From the NCBI GenBank assembly GCA_020650975.1, contig JAIPMN010001355.1:1-64000 (forward strand): a stretch of 64,000 nt of DNA, in the 5' to 3' direction. Positions 1-10,400 of the stretch are shown one piece after another (positions within the stretch are counted from its first letter, which is position 1; the number at the start of each line of letters is the position of its first letter). The notes under the pieces were generated by a model. That model worked only from the letters and a program-made list of their open reading frames with translations, did no database searches and had not been told where the DNA came from. Made by a program: the position numbers and the translations under genes. The stretch is from Apostichopus californicus. Lineage: Eukaryota > Echinodermata > Holothuroidea > Aspidochirotida > Stichopodidae.

Positions 1-78
1 TATATATATATATCTATATAGATATGTATATGATTCATATTAATAATTAGGCTTGAAAATACACTGGAGTATGCTCAC

Positions 79-393
79 CTGCATAGGCACTGCATTTTGC
101 TTTCTTCCTATTGATTCACTCCTGTCTAATTTCACCTCCTCTTTATTCTTCAATTCTATTAATTCATGCTTGGTGTCTTCTTTACCAACTGACAGCTGTC
201 TTTGGGCATTCACATCTTCAAACCAAGTTTTGCTGATCTCCCCTAAATGGCAACGATCCTTCTCTGTCAGCACAGAGCCGAGTTTGTCATTTCTAGTTTC
301 GAGCTGACAAAACTGAACTAGCTTGGAACTGTCTGAAGTCACATCCAAGATTTCAGTGTTTAGGAAGAAACTGTGCGGTGAAAACCGTTGCAT
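79..393 (-). CDS. Putative first coding exon of an unrecognised coiled-coil-like protein
   Basis: An open frame of 105 codons starts at ATG 393-391 and runs to an ATGCAG|GTGAGC donor at 79/78, in phase 0. The peptide begins MQRFSPHSFF. It becomes rich in Glu, Lys, Leu, Arg and Gln after about residue 25 (for example TKHELIELKNKEEVKLDRSE), so a coiled coil is likely. An in-frame TGA lies 9-7 bases before the ATG, so this ATG would be the true start if the exon is real. The rest of the gene would lie outside the window to the left. I do not recognise the family and assign no function. The ORF length and good donor are the only support; it could be a chance ORF. Confidence 0.35.
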
Positions 394-2127
394 TGCTTGT
401 CACATCCTTGGTATCCTAAGATATATTATAAGATATAGAAATTGATGACATAACAAGCTAATCTGTCAGGGCTGACTACACTCTGCCATATTTGTATTTG
501 TTGATGTGATCATTATTTGGCTGTTAAGCATATTTGGGAGCAATGGTTAATGCCTTAATTGCTTATTCACCTGATCACTGTCTGTGAGCTCACAGACTAG
601 CTGAGAGATTCATCAAGCCAGAGAGTTGTGTGTTCAGATGCATCAAACTATCTTGTATTGCATAAATTTTAGTGTATTGTACAAAATACCAAAGAGCCTG
701 CCCAAAGTAATTATATATATATATTTTATCAACTATGCTTGTAAGCACCTGGAGCAGGTATGGCCCTGAGGTCTGTGAAGCAGACTCCAGTGTAGGCTAT
801 GGTGTTATGGGATCCTCCCAATGAAAACAAATGACGTGAAATAGCGCAATGTTCTGACCTTCTGAGGCATAGTTAGTAAGTAAATGGGCTTTATACTTTT
901 ATGTATTAGGGGAGGGGATATTTAAAAGGGGGAAGTGTATTTACACCCTATCATCTAGATGAAAGTCTCCCAACGGCATGTTGAACCAACAACAACAAAA
1001 TTAGGATCCCTTCAGGATTCAGATCTAGCCTATGCTATGTTGCACAGTAGACTTGCACTTAAGGTTTATAACCTAACATGGGCCTAACACCCACAGTTGT
1101 TTCAAAAGTTAGACACTGGAGTAAGACTACTGTAACTGCCAAAGGTGATAAAACCAACGGTATTGCATAAAGGATATGCTGAGATATACCTACAGATGCA
1201 TACGCCTATGCTATACCCAGCTTAGGCTATATATTTTATGTAAGGCCTAGAACATAGTGTAACTGTAAGTACAGTACGTTGCGAAGACGTGTGACTTATG
1301 TTCTTAGATTTACATGTCTTGCCTAATTACCTTGCTGTACCCTAAGCAAACTTCGAAATAACAAATAAGCAGCACAATATGACTAATATTAGAGATGAGA
1401 TTAATTGTTGCACTCATGAGTTTGCTTATCTATGTGCCCACCGTCTGATTTCCACAAGTTTTAGAACTCGCGCCATCGTACCACTGATCTGTAGAGATCA
1501 GTGCATCGTACATGTAAGTCTAATCTTGATATATGGGATGCCGTTTTAACAACGTAGAGTATACAAATATATTTACGATACATCAGACGCGGACTCAGGG
1601 ATGTGTGGAGGTATACACCCCTCCCCTTTCAAACCCACACGAGAAATGGAACTGTTTAATTTGCACAACCATGAGTGTAGACCTAACATTCCCAAACAAA
1701 TGCACAGTTTTGTACATTGCAGGTGTATATGGTGATAGTTGTGTGGTATACGGACCAAACATATTGTCAGAGGGGGTGGGTGGGGAATTAGCAAAAAATA
1801 TTTTAAAGCAGACTATTAAATATTGATACAACGTAAAGGGTAAAGAAAACAAGCAATATTCACATGATGGAAGATTTAAAACTACAACGAGGGGAAGCTT
1901 AAATACTGAGAGGCTGCTCCAGACTTGGCAACCCCACCCTCCCGGGAGGAGAACTAAGCAAAGAAAAAAAGAGAAATCCGTCTCTGGTGGCTGGGCTGTT
2001 CCCCGGAAGAGACTATGCTTCCGGAGTTTTACTCAGAAGCCCTCTAGCCACCGGGTTCCTAAACAGGCGGCCCCTCCCTCTGATAATGCTGAAGCCTCCT
2101 CTCAGTTTAAATAGTCTAGCTTATCTA

Positions 2128-2200
2128 GAGAGGATTTCAAATATATTTTTGAGTAGGTGTTATTCAACACCTACTCAAAAACAATTTGAAATCCTCTCCT
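2128..2200. repeat. Near-perfect 34-bp inverted repeat (hairpin)
   Basis: The left arm begins GAGAGGATTTCAAAT and ends TGAGTAGGTGTT. A 4-base loop follows, and the right arm reads back as the same sequence with only about three differences, ending GAAATCCTCTCC. A second tiny palindrome (CTCCTTAAGGAG) adjoins it. The arms are too similar for an old structure, so this may be a fold-back element or the tip of a palindromic transposon. Confidence 0.7.
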
Positions 2201-2349
2201 TAAGGAGATTTTGAATAAAGGGGTCGAGGACAGGGGGTGTTTTTTTTTAAATATTGTTGGTTTGAAACAATAAGTTGGTCAAAGAGGGGTGATTGTGTTT
2301 GCTGCTTCAAGCAGCATTTTGACGGACCAAACATCATGTTCTGAACTAG

Positions 2350-2868
2350 GGGTGTTACTAAAACGAATGACAATTGCGTTACACATATCGAATGACAATA
2401 TGATGTACACACTAAAAAAATGCGTTGACTAAAACGAATGACAGTGAATGACAGCACAGACATTTACTTCAACCGGATATCACAGTTCAGACTTCGTGGG
2501 TATATTAAAGCCACGCAAACCGAGTGGGCGCGAAGTGCGTGGCTTACAGATCTAGTCAAGTACGGACAAGATATACAAACGCACCTTATTAGTAAGCGAA
2601 ATTGTAAGTCTGATTTAAAAAAGTAAATTTAACGTCATTTTTCCGATATTAATTGTTAGAAACTTTTTTTCCTCAAATCATTTTTGCGCAGAAAACCAAT
2701 AACCGCATTTACTCCACTCCGTTAATCATTCTATCTCTTCTCACCACCGTCCTTCGTTGTTATTCGTTGTCATTCGCTGGCATTCGCTGTCATTCGCGAA
2801 TGATTATTAACCCTGTACAAAGTCAATTGTCATTCGGTCATTCGCTGGCATTCGTTTTAGTTTGTCCT
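2350..2868. mobile_element. Short non-autonomous DNA transposon-like element with 8-bp target duplication
   Basis: The stretch is bounded by the exact 8-bp direct repeat TGAACTAG at 2342-2349 and 2869-2876. Its ends are inverted: GGGTGTTACTAAAACGAATG at the left and, read from the right end inward, AGGACAAACTAAAACGAATG, identical over the inner 13 bases. CGAATGACA-type words recur near both ends, at least four times in each subterminal region in opposite orientations. No transposase-like ORF is present in the 519 bp. An 8-bp duplication and repeated subterminal motifs fit hAT-type (or P-type) elements; that family call is inference. Confidence 0.65.
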
Positions 2869-3344
2869 TGAACTAGGACGTTCTTATGTGCAACCGAATT
2901 CCAGCTTTAGATTTTGTGATTTAAATAAGGCTCCCAGGTCGTACAATGACATTAAATATATTGTTATTGATGCTATTGTGTCTCAATAGCAAGTTATTCA
3001 CGAGTACATCCATATCATTCATGGTGAGCGGTGATTGCATTTTGAATGAAAGAACTATTTACATGTTGTTTCATTTGAAACAATTATCACGACGTTCAAT
3101 CACAACTCATCCCTGTTGTTATACTGATCGAGCTAGCCTACTGTACGGACAATATGTTTCCATCTCTTATTGCTGAATACAGAACATGTTTCCCGTTCCT
3201 TTGAAAACGTCGTGTGTTATCGACACACATTCCTGCCTGACTTGAATTGTTGCAAAACATCATTTTAGTAGGAAAACATTGAGTCATGCTTACATGCACT
3301 GTTGTGTACTATTGAATGTGGACCAAATGTACAAGGATATTTAG

Positions 3345-3605
3345 CAGGCCCGTAGCCAATGGGGCGAAGGGGGCGACCGCCCCCCCCCCCCCTTGAGCAT
3401 AATTTTTGTATTTATTTTTATATCGCTAGTTATTTCCCGGCAAAAAAAAAGATTAGATGCAAATTACAAGGCCTGGGAAGTGCCATTTCCAGTGATCTGG
3501 GAGGCATTTTCTTGTACGCTTCGCGCCAACCTATGGTGACGCTACGCTTAGATAGTTTGCCTAGATGCTTCGCCCCTCCCTTGGTAAATTCCTGCTACGC
3601 GTCTG
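3345..3605. mobile_element. hAT-like MITE with CAG...CTG ends and 8-bp target duplication
   Basis: The direct repeat ATATTTAG at 3337-3344 and 3606-3613 is exact. The element begins CAGGCCCGTAGC and its other end, read inward, is CAGACGCGTAGC, so 10 of 12 terminal bases agree. CAG/CTG termini and an 8-bp duplication are hallmarks of the hAT superfamily. The 261-bp body has a poly-C run near the left end and no coding capacity. Confidence 0.75.
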
Positions 3606-3614
3606 ATATTTAGT

Positions 3615-3800
3615 CTCACCGGACATTAATTCCTTAGCAAACATGTACACTTTCTACAGGGGACAAAATATACTGCTACACAGGCCGGGACATACTTTCC
3701 AGTTAAATAGTGTCCGGCCGGACATATTTTCGTGGTAAATATTGTCTGGCCGGACATTACTAATGTAACAAACCTTCATTACTAATGTAACAAACCTTTT
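3615..3800. repeat. Short CCGGACAT-bearing tandem repeat
   Basis: The word CCGGACAT recurs at about 3618, 3717 and 3753, including the palindromes GTCCGGCCGGACAT and CTGGCCGGACAT. Spacers share AAATATTGTC or AAATAGTGTC. The phrase ATTACTAATGTAACAAACCT is duplicated in tandem at about 3757 and 3778. No gene is seen. Confidence 0.5.
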
Positions 3801-4442
3801 TCACAGTTTGGATAGTTTCGTGTCTTTCGAATAGATGTGTCACTATAATTTACTTATTCATACGTAATGATAGGAACATCGTGTAATGTAAAACACTGTG
3901 GAGTAACGTTATCAGACGACACCTGTCGTCTGCTGTACATCCAGAGCAGACCACGGAAGGTATTGCAACACATAAAATCCCCTTTAATTTCCTACAAACG
4001 TGAGATCTCATTGGCTATTGGGAATGGACATTGCGGTCGTCAAAATTGTATATTGCACTATTACATAGCAGTGATATCTATTTTTGTAAAGAAAAGATGT
4101 AAAATAACTTCTTAGTCTATAAATGCGAGTATTCCTCATTTGTGGCATTTCTAAAATAGTGACAGTGATGTTCGTTTAAACTGTTTTTCATGACCAATCA
4201 CGAAACTAGAGGTACACATACCTGCTTAGCACAGTGCATGCGGATAATGTAAACAACTGTCCCCACACGTGAAAGAGCCATGCGAGGAGGTACAGACACC
4301 GCAGACTAGCTGGAAATTCCCTTTTCCCTGAGTTTCATTTTTTTAATTTTTTAGCTTTCAGTGGCCTTCGCACAATGATCGCAGCCTCCATTTTATGTAG
4401 GGAATTTGCCATTTTAATATAGCTACAGTAGTACAATTCACA

Positions 4443-7400
4443 ATGAGACGTAATTACAATTACAAGACGGAACCTATCGACCAGTATCTCAGCTCCGTTG
4501 GGTTGTACAGGAAGATAACAGCAAAGGATGGCTCGTGCCTATTTAGGGCTGTTGCAGAGCAGGTACATGAACTTAACATTAGGCTTACAGTATATAGATT
4601 TAACATTAATTTTAGTTTTAGCCTGATATCAGCCTAACAGGCTTTGTTGGCATTCGCTTTACAAACTTTCTTGGCATATAAATTGACATAGGTTAGACCT
4701 AGTATTATCATTGTGTGACAAGTTTTTAAGCCCTTTTCGGTCTGAATAGACTTTTAACTTTAAGTTGCAAATGCTTAAGCCTGGTTAAAATTGCTAGATG
4801 CAGATTGGCAGACATTTTTAAGCTATATTTTCACAAGTGACAGTACAAAATCGGATCAAAGCTAATTTGGCTACAGTTTTGTCAGTATTGGCCGTACCAA
4901 TTCCACAGGATCTACATAGTAGCATGGACATGGACAATTCCGGACACCTAAGCCTTAAAACACCCCAAAACTATATCTTCTGGTATAAATCACCTGAAAA
5001 TATACTTGATATGGTGGGAGAAGTGTGTTATATTACGATACACGGCCAAACTTTCTTTCCTGCAAACTGTTTTCACGTTGTATTCCAAGAAGATTCTTGT
5101 GATTGTGGAACCGGTATTTCTTTGCTAGAGTATTGCTAATTTTCGGACACACAGTCCCACAGTGTGGCGCTGGTGATAAAATTGGTGGCGCAGTTGCTCT
5201 TTCAGTAATTATAACAGACTTCATAGATCTCTGTCGTTTATTGACAAATATGTAAGTATTTACTTGCACACGGGTCATTTCGTACTTTTTGGTGAAATTT
5301 GGCTCTTCCTGTAGGTTGTCATGGTGAAATCGTGCATTTCTTAGGGGTGTCCGAAATTGGCAGTGTTCCGAAATTAGCAATACTGACTATATTAATTTCG
5401 CTTTGCAGTCAGTCTTACCAAATCAGCAAGAAATGTCTAAGTTTTAGTGAAATGGATAGTAGCCTAGATATTACTAGGGGATTTTCTATTTACTTAACTG
5501 TAACTAACCAAGTTACAATTTAGATAGCCTCTTGAATAATTACAGCAGACCTTCCGAAGTCCAGAAATAGGAAGGGTGTCCCGGCACGTAATAAACGTTA
5601 TAACAATATCAGCAATGAAAACAAATTATGGAGGTTGTGACTCTCCAGTAAAGATTACATTGGTGGCAAGTGTAATTTCCAAGGAAAACACATATTTCCA
5701 GTAGGATATATGTTACACAGACGAGAGGGTGCTAAATAAACCTCTATATATCGCGCAGCCACATAAAAATTGGTCATTGATTTCTTTTCTTTATAAAAAA
5801 AAGGCAGCGTCATCCATGACTCAGAGGGGTATACACCGGAGGAATTACAAAAGAGTGAGGGTGACTATCGAAACAGCGAAAACTATTTTGATTGTATTGC
5901 ATCACCGCAAATTAATATCCTTCATTCCAAGAGTAAAACTATGTCAAGAATTCCTAAAATTTGATTAAAATCCAAACTTTTGTTAAAATGATGCAGCTCG
6001 CTTAAAGTTCTATGTAGTTTAAATCCTCCTTATGCTTTTTTAATCTTGAAAGTTTAAACGATATTTTTATGGTATGCTGGTGCACAAGAAGTTTGTGTGA
6101 CTCCTAACTTTGGGTAGTGTGATATACATATAACTGCACTGATAGACACTGTAGTTGCTGTGTTTGTAAGTCAATTTGTAACCACTTTTTCAATTGCAAC
6201 CTTAATCTACACAGTCTTAGCTAAAATGGCCGAAATTGCCATAATGAAACAACGATACATAAATATAGTATATCTTGAGACACTTTCGTGGATTATTCTT
6301 CCCAATTAGCGGAATTATACAGTAAAATAAAACACATGCACAAAGTAAGGGATATTTTTCCTTACTTTGAGCAGTTTGACTCCTGACCTTACAAGTAGGT
6401 GTTTCTTTTGGAGGGAATCTGGTCAAACTATTGAAAAGTCACATAGCTGGATGATAGAACTTAACCACAAAATCAGCCTCATCACCTCTATCTTTTTAAA
6501 GAACATCAATGCCAAAGACTATTACGAATTTATACCATCATACTATTGTTTAAGCCTAGTATATAAGCAAACAAAGATGACCATGTACTTGTTTGCATAG
6601 ATTTGGGAATATTTTTGTTATAATACTTGGATGCATGCAGGGGCAAATGTTTGACCTTGAAAAATGTCAACTAGGCTCTATGATGGCTGCATATTTTACA
6701 TAATCAAGGACCTTTCAAGTAACATTTCTCTAGCAGAGAGAGCGGGTGTACGGACACATACGCTCCAGTCATATTCTCCACCGCCAGTTGATTACATAGC
6801 TGTGCCAGAAAATATTGTTCACTGTGTTGACTACAACGTTTTTCAGTATTGTATATTGCAGTCAAAGCATGCATGTGATTTGTATTGGTTTGACTGTTAA
6901 TTTGTGCAAAAAGAATTTGCCCAGGAAAGGTGTGTATCCACTTGGCTTGTTATGAAACTTGAAAGTCACAGATGATTGCTTAAAACCAGGATCTGCCTTT
7001 TCAGGGGCTATCCAGACCCCTTTTGTACTTTGAACTTGCAATATGTACATAGAGTAGCCTGTTGGCAGCATGCAATGAAGCGGCACACTAAAGTCAGTGA
7101 AGTTTTGTCATGAATCTGATTGGCAACATAAAGTACTATAGCATGTAGGTTACTGTCAAGAGACATGACTCTCTGTGTATTACAACCATATGTATGATTT
7201 GAGTTGTGTGTTATTCATCGGAAGGTTGGTTCTTAAAAGATACGGTTAATACAGTATGACTGGAATCTTTTCTGTTAAAGTTTTGCCCTCAGTCTATTAA
7301 CAAGTCTGCAGTTCTATGAAAGCAATGTGGTTGGTGTTTTGAAAAAAAATGAAATATTAAAAGTGGTCAATTTAGGACAATTTATACCAACTAGTCATTC

Positions 7401-10400
7401 CCCCCCCCCCCCCCAAGTTTAATAGATCATGTAATTTATACTCATCACACATATATTTCTGTGTAGCCTGAGTGGTATGTCTGCAATGCAAAGTTAACAT
7501 CATTAGCCTACAAATACTCGAGCATTACACTTCACAGAAGATTGTACGCACGAATCAGAGGAGCGAATAGCAACATGTGGCGATACGTTAGCAACATGGA
7601 CGTAAACTAATTTATCTTCTCCTTATTGGAGTACCTTTGGCTATCCCAAAAACATATAACCTAGTTTACATGTTTCCACTGCAGGACAACCAAAATTGCA
7701 GCAGGACAACCAAAAATTGGTGAGTTGGTTGTCCTGGGGACAACCACTTGAAATTTTTTCAATTTATACACTGATAGCTACTAGTTAACTGTAGTTGTTT
7801 TCTCAGCATTTTGTCAGAAAGAGTGGGAGAGGTTGTTTTCATTGGAAGGTTTCTGTGTTATGTTATGAGTTCTAGAGCCACCAACCGAGAGCAGGTTGTT
7901 GATACTTTGTTAGCTATGGTATTATACAGGGGTGAATGAACTTTGGACCTGCAAATGGGTAAGAACTGCAAAACTGTACAATTCACAGCATGTTTCGACC
8001 TGTACGGTTTCTAGTGAACATTTGCGATTGTGTCACTTTGACTTTTTGTTCCAATTATAACTACTTTAACTAATTTTTAAGTGGTTAACCATTCTACTGT
8101 ACATGATCTTATATCAAAAAGATTGCAAATTGATATTAACACATACATGCATACATACATACGTATGTTCAGTGACATGGGATTATACGTGGAGGAATGT
8201 ATGTGATGTGAGTGAAATTTGCCTAAATATGAGTGCAAAATGTCCTAAATGCATCATGCTACATGGTAGCATGCTAGTCTGAGTTGTTTTCATCATTAAC
8301 ACTAGAGCCAAGCCAGATCCATACTTAAAATTCTTGAAAAATGCTTCTTCTCCTAGGGTCTTCATTTGATCTGGATGGAACTTTTGTAGAAGGGATTTGT
8401 TGGTAAGGGTCATAAATATTGTACTGTCTCCTAGAAGCCTCTTTACTGTGTCAGCAACCTGCAGAAGGTTTAAACATGAAGCAAGTTTGTCAAGGGGCAT
8501 AATACACAGAAAAATTAGTCAAAGGTCTTAAGAATGGTTTGCGAAACATAAAGCAGTACTACATGCCATTACTAAGTACTGTACTACTTTGTTCAACCAG
8601 TCTTTGTGCCCTCCCTTTAATTAACAGATCTCAAAATGTGTTTGATAATATAACTCATCAATAAAGGAATGTCAGTGAAATAGAACACAATCTATGAAGT
8701 ATGCATGATATCGCTACAAGGATTCCTTCAGATATCAGTTTCTATGTATAAATTACAATACAGCTTTTACAATTCTTTTTAATAGGACAATTTTAATTCA
8801 AAATTAAAACCAAGTTTCCAATAGTACTGTGCAGTACTTTAAGTACTTAAACAATGTTCACCTTATCTTCAAGAGCTCTCTCGATCTGCTTCCTTTTGGA
8901 CATGTTGAGCATGTGTATGAGGGGGGGGGGGAGAATAAAAATAAGGGGGATATTGGCTGCTGTGCCTTTTGGGGGCAAACTTTACTGTTTTGCAAATAGC
9001 TACTGACCACTAATCTGGGAATAAAAACCTCCAGTACCCCACGCGAAAATGATGAAACTGCTTTACAGAAGTGAATAGAATATATATTAGTGCTTATAGT
9101 CGTAATCGATTAATCACCAGTAGTCGCGATTACACTTTGGAAGTTTGATTAATCGCGTTCAAAACCTAAGTTGCGATTAATCGACTACAGCTAGCACTAC
9201 ACATAATCTGCTTTTGAAAAATAGCCTAACCTGTCAAAAACAACACTAAAGCAGTTTGTCAGCAAATATCGCAAAAGTATACAGGTACTCGCAATGCTAC
9301 ACCAGGACTGTGCTGTGTTAAAAATCGGCAAGCACCTGCTCCGGTTAGATTCATGCATTTTCTTGTCAGTATATCGCTTGTTCTGCAGTGCAACATTCAG
9401 TCCTAGCAATGTTTAATCCTTGCGCCTAATCGCAAATTCATAAGTTATAGATCTTTTGCGATTGCCAAAGTATTAGTCATGTCTTCAAACATGTTTACAA
9501 TTACTTCATTACTAGCCTGGCTCACATAAATTATCGGATGTCTGATCGAGTATGTTGATTGCAGTGTAGTTTAATTTCAATGAGCAAAATATGTGCCTGC
9601 TAATTGCACTAGGCTAGAGCCTAGCCTAGAATGTTGAACGTCCGTCTACAGAAAACTCTTGCATACTAATCATCACACCGCTACAATGTGTTACATCTAT
9701 TCATTGTTTGCACATTTGCTTTTATTAGTGCTAATAGTTGTAGTAGCCTCGTAGATTCATTCTAAAGTTTTTGATTGACTATGAAGGATTTTAAGTACGT
9801 TTTAGATTGAAAATTGTTCACAGTTTTAGTTTGGTAGATGTTTTAACATGATTTAGACAACACACATTAAGACACTAAAAAACAAATAAAGACAGTGCAC
9901 CATGGAGAAAGATTTGTTTTGACTGTATTTTGGCAATGTAAAAATGACAGTGATGACGTCATAACTGTGACCGAGTAATCGTCGTAATCGCGAGAAGAGC
10001 TATGCGATTAGTCGACTACAAAGGAAAGAGTTGACTATCAGCACTAGTTTATATGTCAAAAGATGCATAGCAGTTTTTGTTGCACAAGAATGTGTTTTAT
10101 AAGAGACAAAATTCAGGGTCTACAAAAATTGCTACAAAAAATTGGAAACTAAAGTATTCCCTGATAATCAATTCTGTTAATGGGAATTGAGGTGAGTGTG
10201 GCACAATTTGTAGACAAAAGTGTTGTGGATGTTAAAGAGTCTTACAATGTTACTAGTTTTCCTGTAACCTCTACATATCTTGTATTATTGAAGTAAGAAA
10301 CAACATACTGCATTTCATTCAATTTATATATTCCATAACTGAGACCAATTGTGATATAGGGACAATACCTACAATAAACATTAAAGTATTTCAAAACTGT

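Larger units (their letters stand above)
394..4442. other. Gene-poor stretch upstream of OTUD4
   Basis: No convincing exon is seen here. From about 780 to 1260 there are scattered GCCTA/TAGGC words (GTAGGCTATG, TAGCCTATGC, AAGGCCTAG) like those near the other gene starts, which could mark the 5' region of the minus-strand gene. At 1890-2120 the DNA becomes GC-richer and looks weakly coding-like, but I cannot identify it. Hairpin and transposon-like elements within this stretch are listed separately. The last 200 bases before 4443 are probably OTUD4 promoter and 5' UTR; I see no TATA box at a convincing distance. Confidence 0.6.

Noticed and set aside
53-307. 84-aa plus-strand ORF opposite the putative minus-strand exon
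   Set aside because: Antisense shadow of the coiled-coil ORF; composition and lack of splice context do not support it.
1987-2214. 75-aa ORF in a GC-rich patch
   Set aside because: It runs into the 2128-2200 hairpin and resembles no protein I know; the patch is noted only as weakly coding-like.
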